From positions 10,807,658 to 10,871,657 of the forward strand of contig JAPTHN010000018.1 of assembly GCA_026936325.1 (NCBI GenBank): a DNA stretch of 64,000 bases, given 5' to 3'. Source of the stretch: Platynereis dumerilii (Eukaryota; Annelida; Polychaeta; Phyllodocida; Nereididae). Shown here one piece after another: positions 45,501 to 60,500 of the stretch. Below the pieces are notes generated by a model. That model did no database searches and had not been told where the DNA came from. It saw only the letters and a list, made by a program, of their open reading frames with translations. A program made the position numbers and the translations under genes. Numbering within the stretch: the stretch's first letter is position 1; each line of letters opens with the position of its first letter.

Positions 45501-48500
45501 GAATGTCTTTTTCGGAACCGAAATATGTGGAATAGCTGCAAAACTAGCAAAAAACTGAAAAATGAGTACTTTTACCGGTCTGGGGGTTGAAAAATAACGG
45601 AGCATCACACCTATTCTGGTCATGCAAAAAAAATTATTTAAATGTACCGGTTTTCTTTCCGGAACGAAACAGAAGCAATAATTCAACGTTTATTGGGTGA
45701 AATTAAGCAATAGATTCGGGTAACTGCCGGGTAGCCAGCTTCATTTTCACCAGTCCCGGAAAAACTGGAGTACCGGGAAAGCCCCTTTTTGTTCAAAAAC
45801 CTCTCTAGGTCAAATTTGTTCCTTCCTACGTAGCTTTCAGAACCTATCTAAGTGATTTTATAGCAAAAAAAGCTATTTAATGGTTACTGCAAGGTGTCAA
45901 AATTGACTTTTTCACTTCACCGGAAAACTAGACAACCGGGAAAACCGGTTTTGCTACAACTGATTATTTACCCAGTGGCCTTTTAAAACATATTTTTTTC
46001 GGAAATCCAAAAAATTTATTTTTCGAGCAATTATCAAAAAACACATTCTACTGGTGACTCCTGCCATATCTATTCTAGCGAAATAACGGAAAGGTGCATC
46101 TGTACCGGTCAGGTAAGAAATGAAATTTCATTCCACAAGGTTTTAACTAAAATTGATTAAAATGTCATAAACAGCAGTTAAATTGGTGTAAATAAGCAAA
46201 AGATTCAGGTAACTGCCGGGTAGCCAGCTTTTGTCAGAAATTTCTTTTCCGTTTTCCCGGATGAATGTAGTACCGGGACATCGCGTTTTGGTGAAAATAC
46301 GTCCGATTGCCAAAGACTCGGATGTGAATGTCTTTTTCGGAACCGAAATATGTGGAATAGCTGCAAAACTAGCAAAAAACTGAAAAATGAGTACCTTTAC
46401 CGGTCTGGGGGTTGAAAAATAACGGAGCATCACACCTATTCTGGTCATGCAAAAAAAATTATTTAAATGTACCGGTTTTCTTTCCGGAACGAAACAGAAG
46501 CAATAATTCAACGTTTATTGGGTGAAATTAAGCAATAGATTTGGGTAACTGCCGGGTAGCAGCTTCATTTTCACCGGTCCCGGAAAAACCGGATTACCGG
46601 GAAAGCCCCTTTTTGTTCAAAAACCTCTCTAGGTCAAATTTGTTCCTTCCTACGTAGCTTTCAGAACCTATCTAAGTGATTTTATAGCAAAACGAGCTAA
46701 TTAATGGTTACTGCAAGGTGTCAAAATTGACTTTTTCACTTCACCGGAAAACTAGGCAACCGGGAAAACCGGTTTTGCTACAACTGATTATTTACCCAGT
46801 GGCCTTTTAAAACATATTTTTTTCGGAAATCCAAACAATTTATTTTTCGAGCAATTATCAAAAAACACATTCCACTGGTGACTCCTGCCATATCTATTCT
46901 AGCAGAATAACGGAAAGGTGCATCTGTACCGGTCAGGTAAGAAATGAAATTTCATTCCACAAGGTTTTAACTAAAATTGATTAAAATGTCATAAACAGCA
47001 GTTAAATTGGTGTAAATAAGCAAAAGATTCAGGTAACTGCCGGGTAGCCAGCTTTTGTCAGAAATTTCTTTTCCGTTTTCCCGGATGAATGAAGTACCGG
47101 GACATCGCGTTTTGGTGAAAATACGTCCGATTGCCAAAGACTCGGATGTGAATGTCTTTTTCGGAACCGAAATATGTGGAATAGCTGCAAAACTAGCAAA
47201 AAACTGAAAAATGAGTACTTTTACCGGTCTGGGGGTTGAAAAATAACGGAGCATCACACCTATTCTGGTCATGCAAAAAAAATTATTTAAATGTACCGGT
47301 TTTCTTTCCGGAACGAAACAGAAGCAATAATTCAACGTTTATTGGGTGAAATTAAGCAATAGATTCGGGTAACTGCCGGGTAGCCAGCTTCATTTTCACC
47401 AGTCCCGGAAAAACTGGAGTACCGGGAAAGCCCCTTTTTGTTCAAAAACCTCTCTAGGTCAAATTTGTTCCTTCCTACGTAGCTTTCGGAACCTATCTAA
47501 GTGATTTTATAGCAAAACGAGCTAATTAATGGTTACTGCAAGGTGTCAAAATTGACTTTTTCACTTCACCGGAAAACTAGGCAACTGGGAAAACCGGTTT
47601 TGCTACAACTGATTATTTACCCAGTGGCCTTTTAAAACATATTTTTTTCGGAAATCCAAAAAATTTATTTTTCGAGCAATTATCAAAAAACACATTCTAC
47701 TGGTGACTCCTGCCATATCTATTCTAGCGAAATAACGGAAAGGTGCATCTGTACCGGTCAGGTAAGAAATGAAATTTCATTCCACAAGGTTTTAACTAAA
47801 ATTGATTAAAATGTCATAAACAGCAGTTAAATTGGTGTAAATAAGCAAAAGATTCAGGTAACTGCCGGGTAGCCAGCTTTTGTCAGAAATTTCTTTTCCG
47901 TTTTCCCGGATGAATGTAGTACCGGGACATCGCGTTTTGGTGAAAATACGTCCGATTGCCAAAGACTCGGATGTGAATGTCTTTTTCGGAACCGAAATAT
48001 GTGGAATAGCTGCAAAACTAGCAAAAAACTGAAAAATGAGTACCTTTACCGGTCTGGGGGTTGAAAAATAACGGAGCATCACACCTATTCCGGTCATGCA
48101 AAAAAAATTATTTAAATGTACCGGTTTTCTTTCCGGAACGAAACAGAAGCAATAATTCAACGTTTATTGGGTGAAATTAAGCAATAGATTTGGGTAACTG
48201 CCGGGTAGCCAGCTTCATTTTCACCGGTCCCGGAAAAACCGGAGTACCGGGAAAGCCCCTTTTTGTTCAAAAACCTCTCTAGGTCAAATTTGTTCCTTCC
48301 TACGTAGCTTTCAGAACCTATCTAAGTGATTTTATAGCAAAACGAGCTAATTAATGGTTACTGCAAGGTGTCAAAATTGACTTTTTCACTTCACCGGAAA
48401 ACTAGGCAACCGGGAAAACCGGTTTTGCTACAACTGATTATTTACCCAGTGGCCTTTTAAAACATATTTTTTTCGGAAATCCAAACAATTTATTTTTCGA

Positions 48501-51500
48501 GCAATTATCAAAAAACACATTCCACTGGTGACTCCTGCCATATCTATTCTAGCAGAATAACGGAAAGGTGCATCTGTACCGGTCAGGTAAGAAATGAAAT
48601 TTCATTCCACAAGGTTTTAACTAAAATTGATTAAAATGTCATAAACAGCAGTTAAATTGGTGTAAATAAGCAAAAGATTCAGGTAACTGCCGGGTAGCCA
48701 GCTTTTGTCAGAAATTTCTTTTCCGTTTTCCCGGATGAATGAAGTACCGGGACATCGCGTTTTGGTGAAAATACGTCCGATTGCCAAAGACTCGGATGTG
48801 AATGTCTTTTTCGGAACCGAAATATGTGGAATAGCTGCAAAACTAGCAAAAAACTGAAAAATGAGTACTTTTACCGGTCTGGGGGTTGAAAAATAACGGA
48901 GCATCACACCTATTCTGGTCATGTAAAAAAAATTATTTAAATGTACCGGTTTTCTTTCCGGAACGAAACAGAAGCAATAATTCAACGTTTATTGGGTGAA
49001 ATTAAGCAATAGATTCGGGTAACTGCCGGGTAGCCAGCTTCATTTTCACCAGTCCCGGAAAAACTGGAGTACCGGGAAAGCCCCTTTTTGTTCAAAAACC
49101 TCTCTAGGTCAAATTTGTTCCTTCCTACGTAGCTTTCAGAACCTATCTAAGTGATTTTATAGCAAAACGAGCTAATTAATGATTACTGCAAGGTGTCAAA
49201 ATTGACTTTTTCACTTCACCGGAAAACTAGGCAACCGGGAAAACCGGTTTTGCTACAACTGATTATTTACCCAGTGGCCTTTTAAAACATATTTTTTTCG
49301 GAAATCCAAAAAATTTATTTTTCGAGCAATTATCAAAAAACACATTCTACTGGTGACTCCTGCCATATCTATTCTAGCGAAATAACGGAAAGGTGCATCT
49401 GTACCGGTCAGGTAAGAAATGAAATTTCATTCCACAAGGTTTTAACTAAAATTGATTAAAATGTCATAAACAGCAGTTAAATTGGTGTAAATAAGCAAAG
49501 CATTCAGGTAACTGCCGGGTAGCCAGCTTTTGTCAGAAATTTCTTTTCCGTTTTCCCGGATGAATGTAGTACCGGGACATCGCGTTTTGGTGAAAATACG
49601 TCCGATTGCCAAAGACTCGGATGTGAATGTCTTTTTCGGAACCGAAATATGTGGAATAGCTGCAAAACTAGCAAAAAACTGAAAAATGAGTACCTTTACC
49701 GGTCTGGGGGTTGAAAAATAACGGAGCATCACACCTATTCCGGTCATGCAAAAAAAATTATTTAAATGTACCGGTTTTCTTTCCGGAACGAAACAGAAGC
49801 AATAATTCAACGTTTATTGGGTGAAATTAAGCAATAGATTTGGGTAACTGCCGGGTAGCCAGCTTCATTTTCACCGGTCCCGGAAAAACCGGAGTACCGG
49901 GAAAGCCCCTTTTTGTTCAAAAACCTCTCTAGGTCAAATTTGTTCCTTCCTACGTAGCTTTCAGACCTTATCTAAGTGATTTTATAGCAAAACGAGCTAA
50001 TTAATGGTTACTGCAAGGTGTCAAAATTGACTTTTTCACTTCACCGGAAAACTAGGCAACTGGGAAAACCGGTTTTGCTACAACTGATTATTTACCCAGT
50101 GGCCTTTTAAAACATATTTTTTTCGGAAATCCAAACAATTTATTTTTCGAGCAATTATCAAAAAACACATTCCACTGGTGACTCTTGCCATATCTATTCT
50201 AGCAGAATAACGGAAAGGTGCATCTGTACCGGTCAGGTAAGAAATGAAATTTCATTCCACAAGGTTTTAACTAAAATTGATTAAAATGTCATAAACAGCA
50301 GTTAAATTGGTGTAAATAAGCAAAATATTCAGGTAACTGCCGGGTAGCCAGCTTTTGTCAGAAATTTCTTTTCCGTTTTCCCGGATGAATGAAGTACCGG
50401 GACATCGCGTTTTGGTGAAAATACGTCCGATTGCCAAAGACTCGGATGTGAATGTCTTTTTCGGAACCGAAATATGTGGAATAGCTGCAAAACTAGCAAA
50501 AAACTGAAAAATGAGTACTTTTACCGGTCTGGGGGTTGAAAAATAACGGAGCATCACACCTATTCTGGTCATGCAAAAAAAATTATTTAAATGTACCGGT
50601 TTTCTTTCCGGAACGAAACAGAAGCAATAATTCAACGTTTATTGGGTGAAATTAAGCAATAGATTCGGGTAACTGCCGGGTAGCCAGCTTCATTTTCACC
50701 AGTCCCGGAAAAACTGGAGTACCGGGAAAGCCCCTTTTTGTTCAAAAACCTCTCTAGGTCAAATTTGTTCCTTCCTACGTAGCTTTCAGAACCTATCTAA
50801 GTGATTTTATAGCAAAACGAGCTAATTAATGGTTACTGCAAGGTGTCAAAATTGACTTTTTCACTTCACCGGAAAACTAGGCAACTGGGAAAACCGGTTT
50901 TGCTACAACTGATTATTTACCCAGTGGCCTTTTAAAACATATTTTTTTCGGAAATCCAAAAAATTTATTTTTCGAGCAATTATCAAAAAACACATTCTAC
51001 TGGTGACTCCTGCCATATCTATTCTAGCGAAATAACGGAAAGGTGCATCTGTACCGGTCAGGTAAGAAATGAAATTTCATTCCACAAGGTTTTAACTAAA
51101 ATTGATTAAAATGTCATAAACAGCAGTTAAATTGGTGTAAATAAGCAAAAGATTCAGGTAACTGCCGGGTAGCCAGCTTTTGTCAGAAATTTCTTTTCCG
51201 CTTTCCCGGATGAATGTAGTACCGGGACATCGCGTTTTGGTGAAAATACGTCCGATTGCCAAAGACTCGGATGTGAATGTCTTTTTCGGAACCGAAATAT
51301 GTGGAATAGCTGCAAAACTAGCAAAAAACTGAAAAATGAGTACCTTTACCGGTCTGGGGGTTGAAAAATAACGGAGCATCACACCTATTCCGGTCATGCA
51401 AAAAAAATTATTTAAATGTACCGGTTTTCTTTCCGGAACGAAACAGAAGCAATAATTCAACGTTTATTGGGTGAAATTAAGCAATAGATTTGGGTAACTG

Positions 51501-54500
51501 CCGGGTAGCCAGCTTCATTTTCACCGGTCCCGGAAAAACCGGAGTACCGGGAAAGCCCCTTTTTGTTCAAAAACCTCTCTAGGTCAAATTTGTTCCTTCC
51601 TACGTAGCTTTCAGACCTTATCTAAGTGATTTTATAGCAAAACGAGCTAATTAATGGTTACTGCAAGGTGTCAAAATTGACTTTTTCACTTCACCGGAAA
51701 ACTAGGCAACTGGGAAAACCGGTTTTGCTACAACTGATTATTTACCCAGTGGCCTTTTAAAACATATTTTTTTCGGAAATCCAAAAAATTTATTTTTCGA
51801 GCAATTATCAAAAAACACATTCCACCGGTGACTCCTGCCATATCTATTCTAGCAGAATAACGGAAAGGTGCATCTGTACCGGTCAGGTAAGAAATGAAAT
51901 TTCATTCCACAAGGTTTTAACTAAAATTGATTAAAATGTCATAAACAGCAGTTAAATTGGTGTAAATAAGCAAAAGATTCAGGTAACTGCCGGGTAGCCA
52001 GCTTTTGTCAGAAATTTCTTTTCCGTTTTCCCGGATGAATGAAGTACCGGGACATCGCGTTTTGGTGAAAATACGTCCGATTGCCAAAGACTCGGATGTG
52101 AATGTCTTTTTCGGAACCGAAATATGTGGAATAGCTGCAAAACTAGCAAAAAACTGAAAAATGAGTACTTTTACCGGTCTGGGGGTTGAAAAATAACGGA
52201 GCATCACACCTATTCTGGTCATGCAAAAAAAATTATTTAAATGTACCGGTTTTCTTTCCGGAACGAAACAGAAGCAATAATTCAACGTTTATTGGGTGAA
52301 ATTAAGCAATAGATTCGGGTAACTGCCGGGTAGCCAGCTTCATTTTCACCAGTCCCGGAAAAACTGGAGTACCGGGAAAGCCCCTTTTTGTTCAAAAACC
52401 TCTCTAGGTCAAATTTGTTCCTTCCTACGTAGCTTTCAGAACCTATCTAAGTGATTTTATAGCAAAACGAGCTAATTAATGATTACTGCAAGGTGTCAAA
52501 ATTGACTTTTTCACTTCACCGGAAAACTAGGCAACCGGGAAAACCGGTTTTGCTACAACTGATTATTTACCCAGTGGCCTTTTAAAACATATTTTTTTCG
52601 GAAATCCAAAAAATTTATTTTTCGAGCAATTATCAAAAAACACATTCTACTGGTGACTCCTGCCATATCTATTCTAGCGAAATAACGGAAAGGTGCATCT
52701 GTACCGGTCAGGTAAGAAATGAAATTTCATTCCACAAGGTTTTAACTAAAATTGATTAAAATGTCATAAACAGCAGTTAAATTGGTGTAAATAAGCAAAA
52801 CATTCAGGTAACTGCCGGGTAGCCAGCTTTTGTCAGAAATTTCTTTTCCGTTTTCCCGGATGAATGTAGTACCGGGACATCGCGTTTTGGTGAAAATACG
52901 TCCGATTGCCAAAGACTCGGATGTGAATGTCTTTTTTGGAACCGAAATATGTGGAATAGCTGCAAAACTAGCAAAAAACTGAAAAATGAGTACCTTTACC
53001 GGTCTGGGGGTTGAAAAATAACGGAGCATCACACCTATTCCGGTCATGCAAAAAAAATTATTTAAATGTACCGGTTTTCTTTCCGGAACGAAACAGAAGC
53101 AATAATTCAACGTTTATTGGGTGAAATTAAGCAATAGATTTGGGTAACTGCCGGGTAGCCAGCTTCATTTTCACCGGTCCCGGAAAAACCGGAGTACCGG
53201 GAAAGCCCCTTTTTGTTCAAAAACCTCTCTAGGTCAAATTTGTTCCTTCCTACGTAGCTTTCAGAACCTATCTAAGTGATTTTATAGCAAAACGAGCTAA
53301 TTAATGGTTACTGCAAGGTGTCAAAATTGACTTTTTCACTTCACCGGAAAACTAGGCAACCGGGAAAACCGGTTTTGCTACAACTGATTATTTACCCAGT
53401 GGCCTTTTAAAACATATTTTTTTCGGAAATCCAAACAATTTATTTTTCGAGCAATTATCAAAAAACACATTCCACTGGTGACTCCTGCCATATCTATTCT
53501 AGCAGAATAACGCAAAGGTGCATCAGTAGCGGTCAGGTAAGAAATGAAATTTCATTCCACAAGGTTTTAACTAAAATTGATTAAAATGTCATAAACAGCA
53601 GTTAAATTGGTGTAAATAAGCAAAAGATTCAGGTAACTGCCGGGTAGCCAGCTTTTGTCAGAAATTTCTTTTCCGTTTTCCCGGATGAATGAAGTACCGG
53701 GACATCGCGTTTTGGTGAAAATACGTCCGATTGCCAAAGACTCGGATGTGAATGTCTTTTTCGGAACCGAAATATGTGGAATAGCTGCAAAACTAGCAAA
53801 AAACTGAAAAATGAGTACTTTTACCGGTCTGGGGGTTGAAAAATAACGGAGCATCACACCTATTCTGGTCATGCAAAAAAAATTATTTAAATGTACCGGT
53901 TTTCTTTCCGGAACGAAACAGAAGCAATAATTCAACGTTTATTGGGTGAAATTAAGCAATAGATTCGGGTAACTGCCGGGTAGCCAGCTTCATTTTCACT
54001 AGTCCCGGAAAAACTGGAGTACCGGGAAAGCCCCTTTTTGTTCAAAAACCTCTCTAGGTCAAATTTGTTCCTTCCTACGTAGCTTTCAGAACCTATCTAA
54101 GTGATTTTATAGCAAAACGAGCTAATTAATGATTACTGCAAGGTGTCAAAATTGACTTTTTCACTTCACCGGAAAACTAGGCAACCGGGAAAACCGGTTT
54201 TGCTACAACTGATTATTTACCCAGTGGCCTTTTAAAACATATTTTTTTCGGAAATCCAAAAAATTTATTTTTCGAGCAATTATCAAAAAACACATTCTAC
54301 TGGTGACTCCTGCCATATCTATTCTAGCGAAATAACGGAAAGGTGCATCTGTACCGGTCAGGTAAGAAATGAAATTTCATTCCACAAGGTTTTAACTAAA
54401 ATTGATTAAAATGTCATAAACAGCAGTTAAATTGGTGTAAATAAGCAAAAGATTCAGGTAACTGCCGGGTAGCCAGCTTTTGTCAGAAATTTCTTTTCCG

Positions 54501-57500
54501 TTTTCCCGGATGAATGAAGTACCGGGACATCGCGTTTTGGTGAAAATACGTCCGATTGCCAAAGACTCGGATGTGAATGTCTTTTTCGGAACCGAAATAT
54601 GTGGAATAGCTGCAAAACTAGCAAAAAACTGAAAAATGAGTACTTTTACCGGTCTGGGGGTTGAAAAATAACGGAGCATCACACCTATTCTGGTCATGTA
54701 AAAAAAATTATTTAAATGTACCGGTTTTCTTTCCGGAACGAAACAGAAGCAATAATTCAACGTTTATTGGGTGAAATTAAGCAATAGATTCGGGTAACTG
54801 CCGGGTAGCCAGCTTCATTTTCACCAGTCCCGGAAAAACTGGAGTACCGGGAAAGCCCCTTTTTGTTCAAAAACCTCTCTAGGTCAAATTTGTTCCTTCC
54901 TACGTAGCTTTCAGAACCTATCTAAGTGATTTTATAGCAAAACGAGCTAATTAATGATTACTGCAAGGTGTCAAAATTGACTTTTTCACTTCACCGGAAA
55001 ACTAGGCAACCGGGAAAACCGGTTTTGCTACAACTGATTATTTACCCAGTGGCCTTTTAAAACATATTTTTTTCGGAAATCCAAAAAATTTATTTTTCGA
55101 GCAATTATCAAAAAACACATTCTACTGGTGACTCCTGCCATATCTATTCTAGCGAAATAACGGAAAGGTGCATCTGTACCGGTCAGGTAAGAAATGAAAT
55201 TTCATTCCACAAGGTTTTAACTAAAATTGATTAAAATGTCATAAACAGCAGTTAAATTGGTGTAAATAAGCAAAACATTCAGGTAACTGCCGGGTAGCCA
55301 GCTTTTGTCAGAAATTTCTTTTCCGTTTTCCCGGATGAATGTAGTACCGGGACATCGCGTTTTGGTGAAAATACGTCCGATTGCCAAAGACTCGGATGTG
55401 AATGTCTTTTTTGGAACCGAAATATGTGGAATAGCTGCAAAACTAGCAAAAAACTGAAAAATGAGTACCTTTACCGGTCTGGGGGTTGAAAAATAACGGA
55501 GCATCACACCTATTCCGGTCATGCAAAAAAAATTATTTAAATGTACCGGTTTTCTTTCCGGAACGAAACAGAAGCAATAATTCAACGTTTATTGGGTGAA
55601 ATTAAGCAATAGATTTGGGTAACTGCCGGGTAGCCAGCTTCATTTTCACCGGTCCCGGAAAAACCGGAGTACCGGGAAAGCCCCTTTTTGTTCAAAAACC
55701 TCTCTAGGTCAAATTTGTTCCTTCCTACGTAGCTTTCAGAACCTATCTAAGTGATTTTATAGCAAAACGAGCTAATTAATGGTTACTGCAAGGTGTCAAA
55801 ATTGACTTTTTCACTTCACCGGAAAACTAGGCAACCGGGAAAACCGGTTTTGCTACAACTGATTATTTACCCAGTGGCCTTTTAAAACATATTTTTTTCG
55901 GAAATCCAAACAATTTATTTTTCGAGCAATTATCAAAAAACACATTCCACTGGTGACTCCTGCCATATCTATTCTAGCAGAATAACGCAAAGGTGCATCA
56001 GTAGCGGTCAGGTAAGAAATGAAATTTCATTCCACAAGGTTTTAACTAAAATTGATTAAAATGTCATAAACAGCAGTTAAATTGGTGTAAATAAGCAAAA
56101 GATTCAGGTAACTGCCGGGTAGCCAGCTTTTGTCAGAAATTTCTTTTCCGTTTTCCCGGATGAATGAAGTACCGGGACATCGCGTTTTGGTGAAAATACG
56201 TCCGATTGCCAAAGACTCGGATGTGAATGTCTTTTTCGGAACCGAAATATGTGGAATAGCTGCAAAACTAGCAAAAAACTGAAAAATGAGTACTTTTACC
56301 GGTCTGGGGGTTGAAAAATAACGGAGCATCACACCTATTCTGGTCATGCAAAAAAAATTATTTAAATGTACCGGTTTTCTTTCCGGAACGAAACAGAAGC
56401 AATAATTCAACGTTTATTGGGTGAAATTAAGCAATAGATTCGGGTAACTGCGGGTAGCCAGCTTCATTTTCACTAGTCCCGGAAAAACTGGAGTACCGGG
56501 AAAGCCCCTTTTTGTTCAAAAACCTCTCTAGGTCAAATTTGTTCCTTCCTACGTAGCTTTCAGAACCTATCTAAGTGATTTTATAGCAAAACGAGCTAAT
56601 TAATGATTACTGCAAGGTGTCAAAATTGACTTTTTCACTTCACCGGAAAACTAGGCAACCGGGAAAACCGGTTTTGCTACAACTGATTATTTACCCAGTG
56701 GCCTTTTAAAACATATTTTTTTCGGAAATCCAAAAAATTTATTTTTCGAGCAATTATCAAAAAACACATTCTACTGGTGACTCCTGCCATATCTATTCTA
56801 GCGAAATAACGGAAAGGTGCATCTGTACCGGTCAGGTAAGAAATGAAATTTCATTCCACAAGGTTTTAACTAAAATTGATTAAAATGTCATAAACAGCAG
56901 TTAAATTGGTGTAAATAAGCAAAGATTCAGGTAACTGCCGGGTAGCCAGCTTTTGTCAGAAATTTCTTTTCCGTTTTCCCGGATGAATGTAGTACCGGGA
57001 CATCGCGTTTTGGTGAAAATACGTCCGATTGCCAAAGACTCGGATGTGAATGTCTTTTTCGGAACCGAAATATGTGGAATAGCTGCAAAACTAGCAAAAA
57101 ACTGAAAAATGAGTACCTTTACCGGTCTGGGGGTTGAAAAATAACGGAGCATCACACCTATTCCGGTCATGCAAAAAAAATTATTTAAATGTACCGGTTT
57201 TCTTTCCGGAACGAAACAGAAGCAATAATTCAACGTTTATTGGGTGAAATTAAGCAATAGATTTGGGTAACTGCCGGGTAGCAGCTTCATTTTCACCGGT
57301 CCCGGAAAAACCGGATTACCGGGAAAGCCCCTTTTTGTTCAAAAACCTCTCTAGGTCAAATTTGTTCCTTCCTACGTAGCTTTCAGAACCTATCTAAGTG
57401 ATTTTATAGCAAAACGAGCTAATTAATGGTTACTGCAAGGTGTCAAAATTGACTTTTTCACTTCACCGGAAAACTAGGCAACCGGGAAAACCGGTTTTGC

Positions 57501-60500
57501 TACAACTGATTATTTACCCAGTGGCCTTTTAAAACATATTTTTTTCGGAAATCCAAACAATTTATTTTTCGAGCAATTATCAAAAAACACATTCCACTGG
57601 TGACTCCTGCCATATCTATTCTAGCAGAATAACGGAAAGGTGCATCTGTACCGGTCAGGTAAGAAATGAAATTTCATTCCACAAGGTTTTAACTAAAATT
57701 GATTAAAATGTCATAAACAGCAGTTAAATTGGTGTAAATAAGCAAAAGATTCAGGTAACTGCCGGGTAGCCAGCTTTTGTCAGAAATTTCTTTTCCGTTT
57801 TCCCGGATGAATGTAGTACCGGGACATCGCGTTTTGGTGAAAATACGTCCGATTGCCAAAGACTCGGATGTGAATGTCTTTTTCGGAACCGAAATATGTG
57901 GAATAGCTGCAAAACTAGCAAAAAACTGAAAAATGAGTACTTTTACCGGTCTGGGGGTTGAAAAATAACGGAGCATCACACCTATTCTGGTCATGCAAAA
58001 AAAATTATTTAAATGTACCGGTTTTCTTTCCGGAACGAAACAGAAGCAATAATTCAACGTTTATTGGGTGAAATTAAGCAATAGATTCGGGTAACTGCCG
58101 GGTAGCCAGCTTCATTTTCACCAGTCCCGGAAAAACTGGAGTACCGGGAAAGCCCCTTTTTGTTCAAAAACCTCTCTAGGTCAAATTTGTTCCTTCCTAC
58201 GTAGCTTTCAGAACCTATCTAAGTGATTTTATAGCAAAACGAGCTAATTAATGATTACTGCAAGGTGTCAAAATTGACTTTTTCACTTCGCTGGAAAACT
58301 AGGCAACTGGGAAAACCGGTTTTGCTACAACTGATTATTTACCCAGTGGCCTTTTAAAACATATTTTTTTCGGAAATCCAAAAAATTTATTTTTCGAGCA
58401 ATTATCAAAAAACACATTCTACTGGTGACTCCTGCCATATCTATTCTAGCGAAATAACGGAAAGGTGCATCTGTACCGGTCAGGTAAGAAATGAAATTTC
58501 ATTCCACAAGGTTTTAACTAAAATTGATTAAAATGTCATAAACAGCAGTTAAATTGGTGTAAATAAGCAAAAGATTCAGGTAACTGCCGGGTAGCCAGCT
58601 TTTGTCAGAAATTTCTTTTCCGTTTTCCCGGATGAATGTAGTACCGGGACATCGCGTTTTGGTGAAAATACGTCCGATTGCCAAAGACTCGGATGTGAAT
58701 GTCTTTTTCGGAACCGAAATATGTGGAATAGCTGCAAAACTAGCAAAAAACTGAAAAATGAGTACTTTACCGGTCTGGGGGTTGAAAAATAACGGAGCAT
58801 CACACCTATTCCGGTCATGCAAAAAAAATTATTTAAATGTACCGGTTTTCTTTCCGGAACGAAACAGAAGCAATAATTCAACGTTTATTGGGTGAAATTA
58901 AGCAATAGATTTGGGTAACTGCCGGGTAGCCAGCTTCATTTTCACCGGTCCCGGAAAAACCGGATTACCGGGAAAGCCCCTTTTTGTTCAAAAACCTCTC
59001 TAGGTCAAATTTGTTCCTTCCTACGTAGCTTTCAGAACCTATCTAAGTGATTTTATAGCAAAACGAGCTAATTAATGGTTACTGCAAGGTGTCAAAATTG
59101 ACTTTTTCACTTCACCGGAAAACTAGGCAACCGGGAAAACCGGTTTTGCTACAACTGATTATTTACCCAGTGGCCTTTTAAAACATATTTTTTTCGGAAA
59201 TCCAAACAATTTATTTTTCGAGCAATTATCAAAAAACACATTCCACTGGTGACTCCTGCCATATCTATTCTAGCAGAATAACGGAAAGGTGCATCTGTAC
59301 CGGTCAGGTAAGAAATGGAATTTCATTCCACAAGGTTTTAACTAAAATTGATTAAAATGTCATAAACAGCAGTTAAATTGGTGTAAATAAGCAAAAGATT
59401 CAGGTAACTGCCGGGTAGCCAGCTTTTGTCAGAAATTTCTTTTCCGTTTTCCCGGATGAATGTAGTACCGGGACATCGCGTTTTGGTGAAAATACGTCCG
59501 ATTGCCAAAGACTCGGATGTGAATGTCTTTTTCGGAACCGAAATATGTGGAATAGCTGCAAAACTAGCAAAAAACTGAAAAATGAGTACTTTTACCGGTC
59601 TGGGGGTTGAAAAATAACGGAGCATCACACCTATTCTGGTCATGCAAAAAAAATTATTTAAATGTACCGGTTTTCTTTCCGGAACGAAACAGAAGCAATA
59701 ATTCAACGTTTATTGGGTGAAATTAAGCAATAGATTCGGGTAACTGCCGGGTAGCCAGCTTCATTTTCACCAGTCCCGGAAAAACTGGAGTACCGGGAAA
59801 GCCCCTTTTTGTTCAAAAACCTCTCTAGGTCAAATTTGTTCCTTCCTACGTAGCTTTCAGAACCTATCTAAGTGATTTTATAGCAAAACGAGCTAATTAA
59901 TGATTACTGCAAGGTGTCAAAATTGACTTTTTCACTTCACCGGAAAACTAGGCAACCGGGAAAACCGGTTTTGCTACAACTGATTATTTACCCAGTGGCC
60001 TTTTAAAACATATTTTTTTCGGAAATCCAAAAAATTTATTTTTCGAGCAATTATCAAAAAACACATTCTACTGGTGACTCCTGCCATATCTATTCTAGCG
60101 AAATAACGGAAAGGTGCATCTGTACCGGTCAGGTAAGAAATGAAATTTCATTCCACAAGGTTTTAACTAAAATTGATTAAAATGTCATAAACAGCAGTTA
60201 AATTGGTGTAAATAAGCAAAACATTCAGGTAACTGCCGGGTAGCCAGCTTTTGTCAGAAATTTCTTTTCCGTTTTCCCGGATGAATGTAGTACCGGGACA
60301 TCGCGTTTTGGTGAAAATACGTCCGATTGCCAAAGACTCGGATGTGAATGTCTTTTTTGGAACCGAAATATGTGGAATAGCTGCAAAACTAGCAAAAAAC
60401 TGAAAAATGAGTACTTTTACCGGTCTGGGGGTTGAAAAATAACGGAGCATCACACCTATTCCGGTCATGCAAAAAAAAATTATTTAAATGTACCGGTTTT

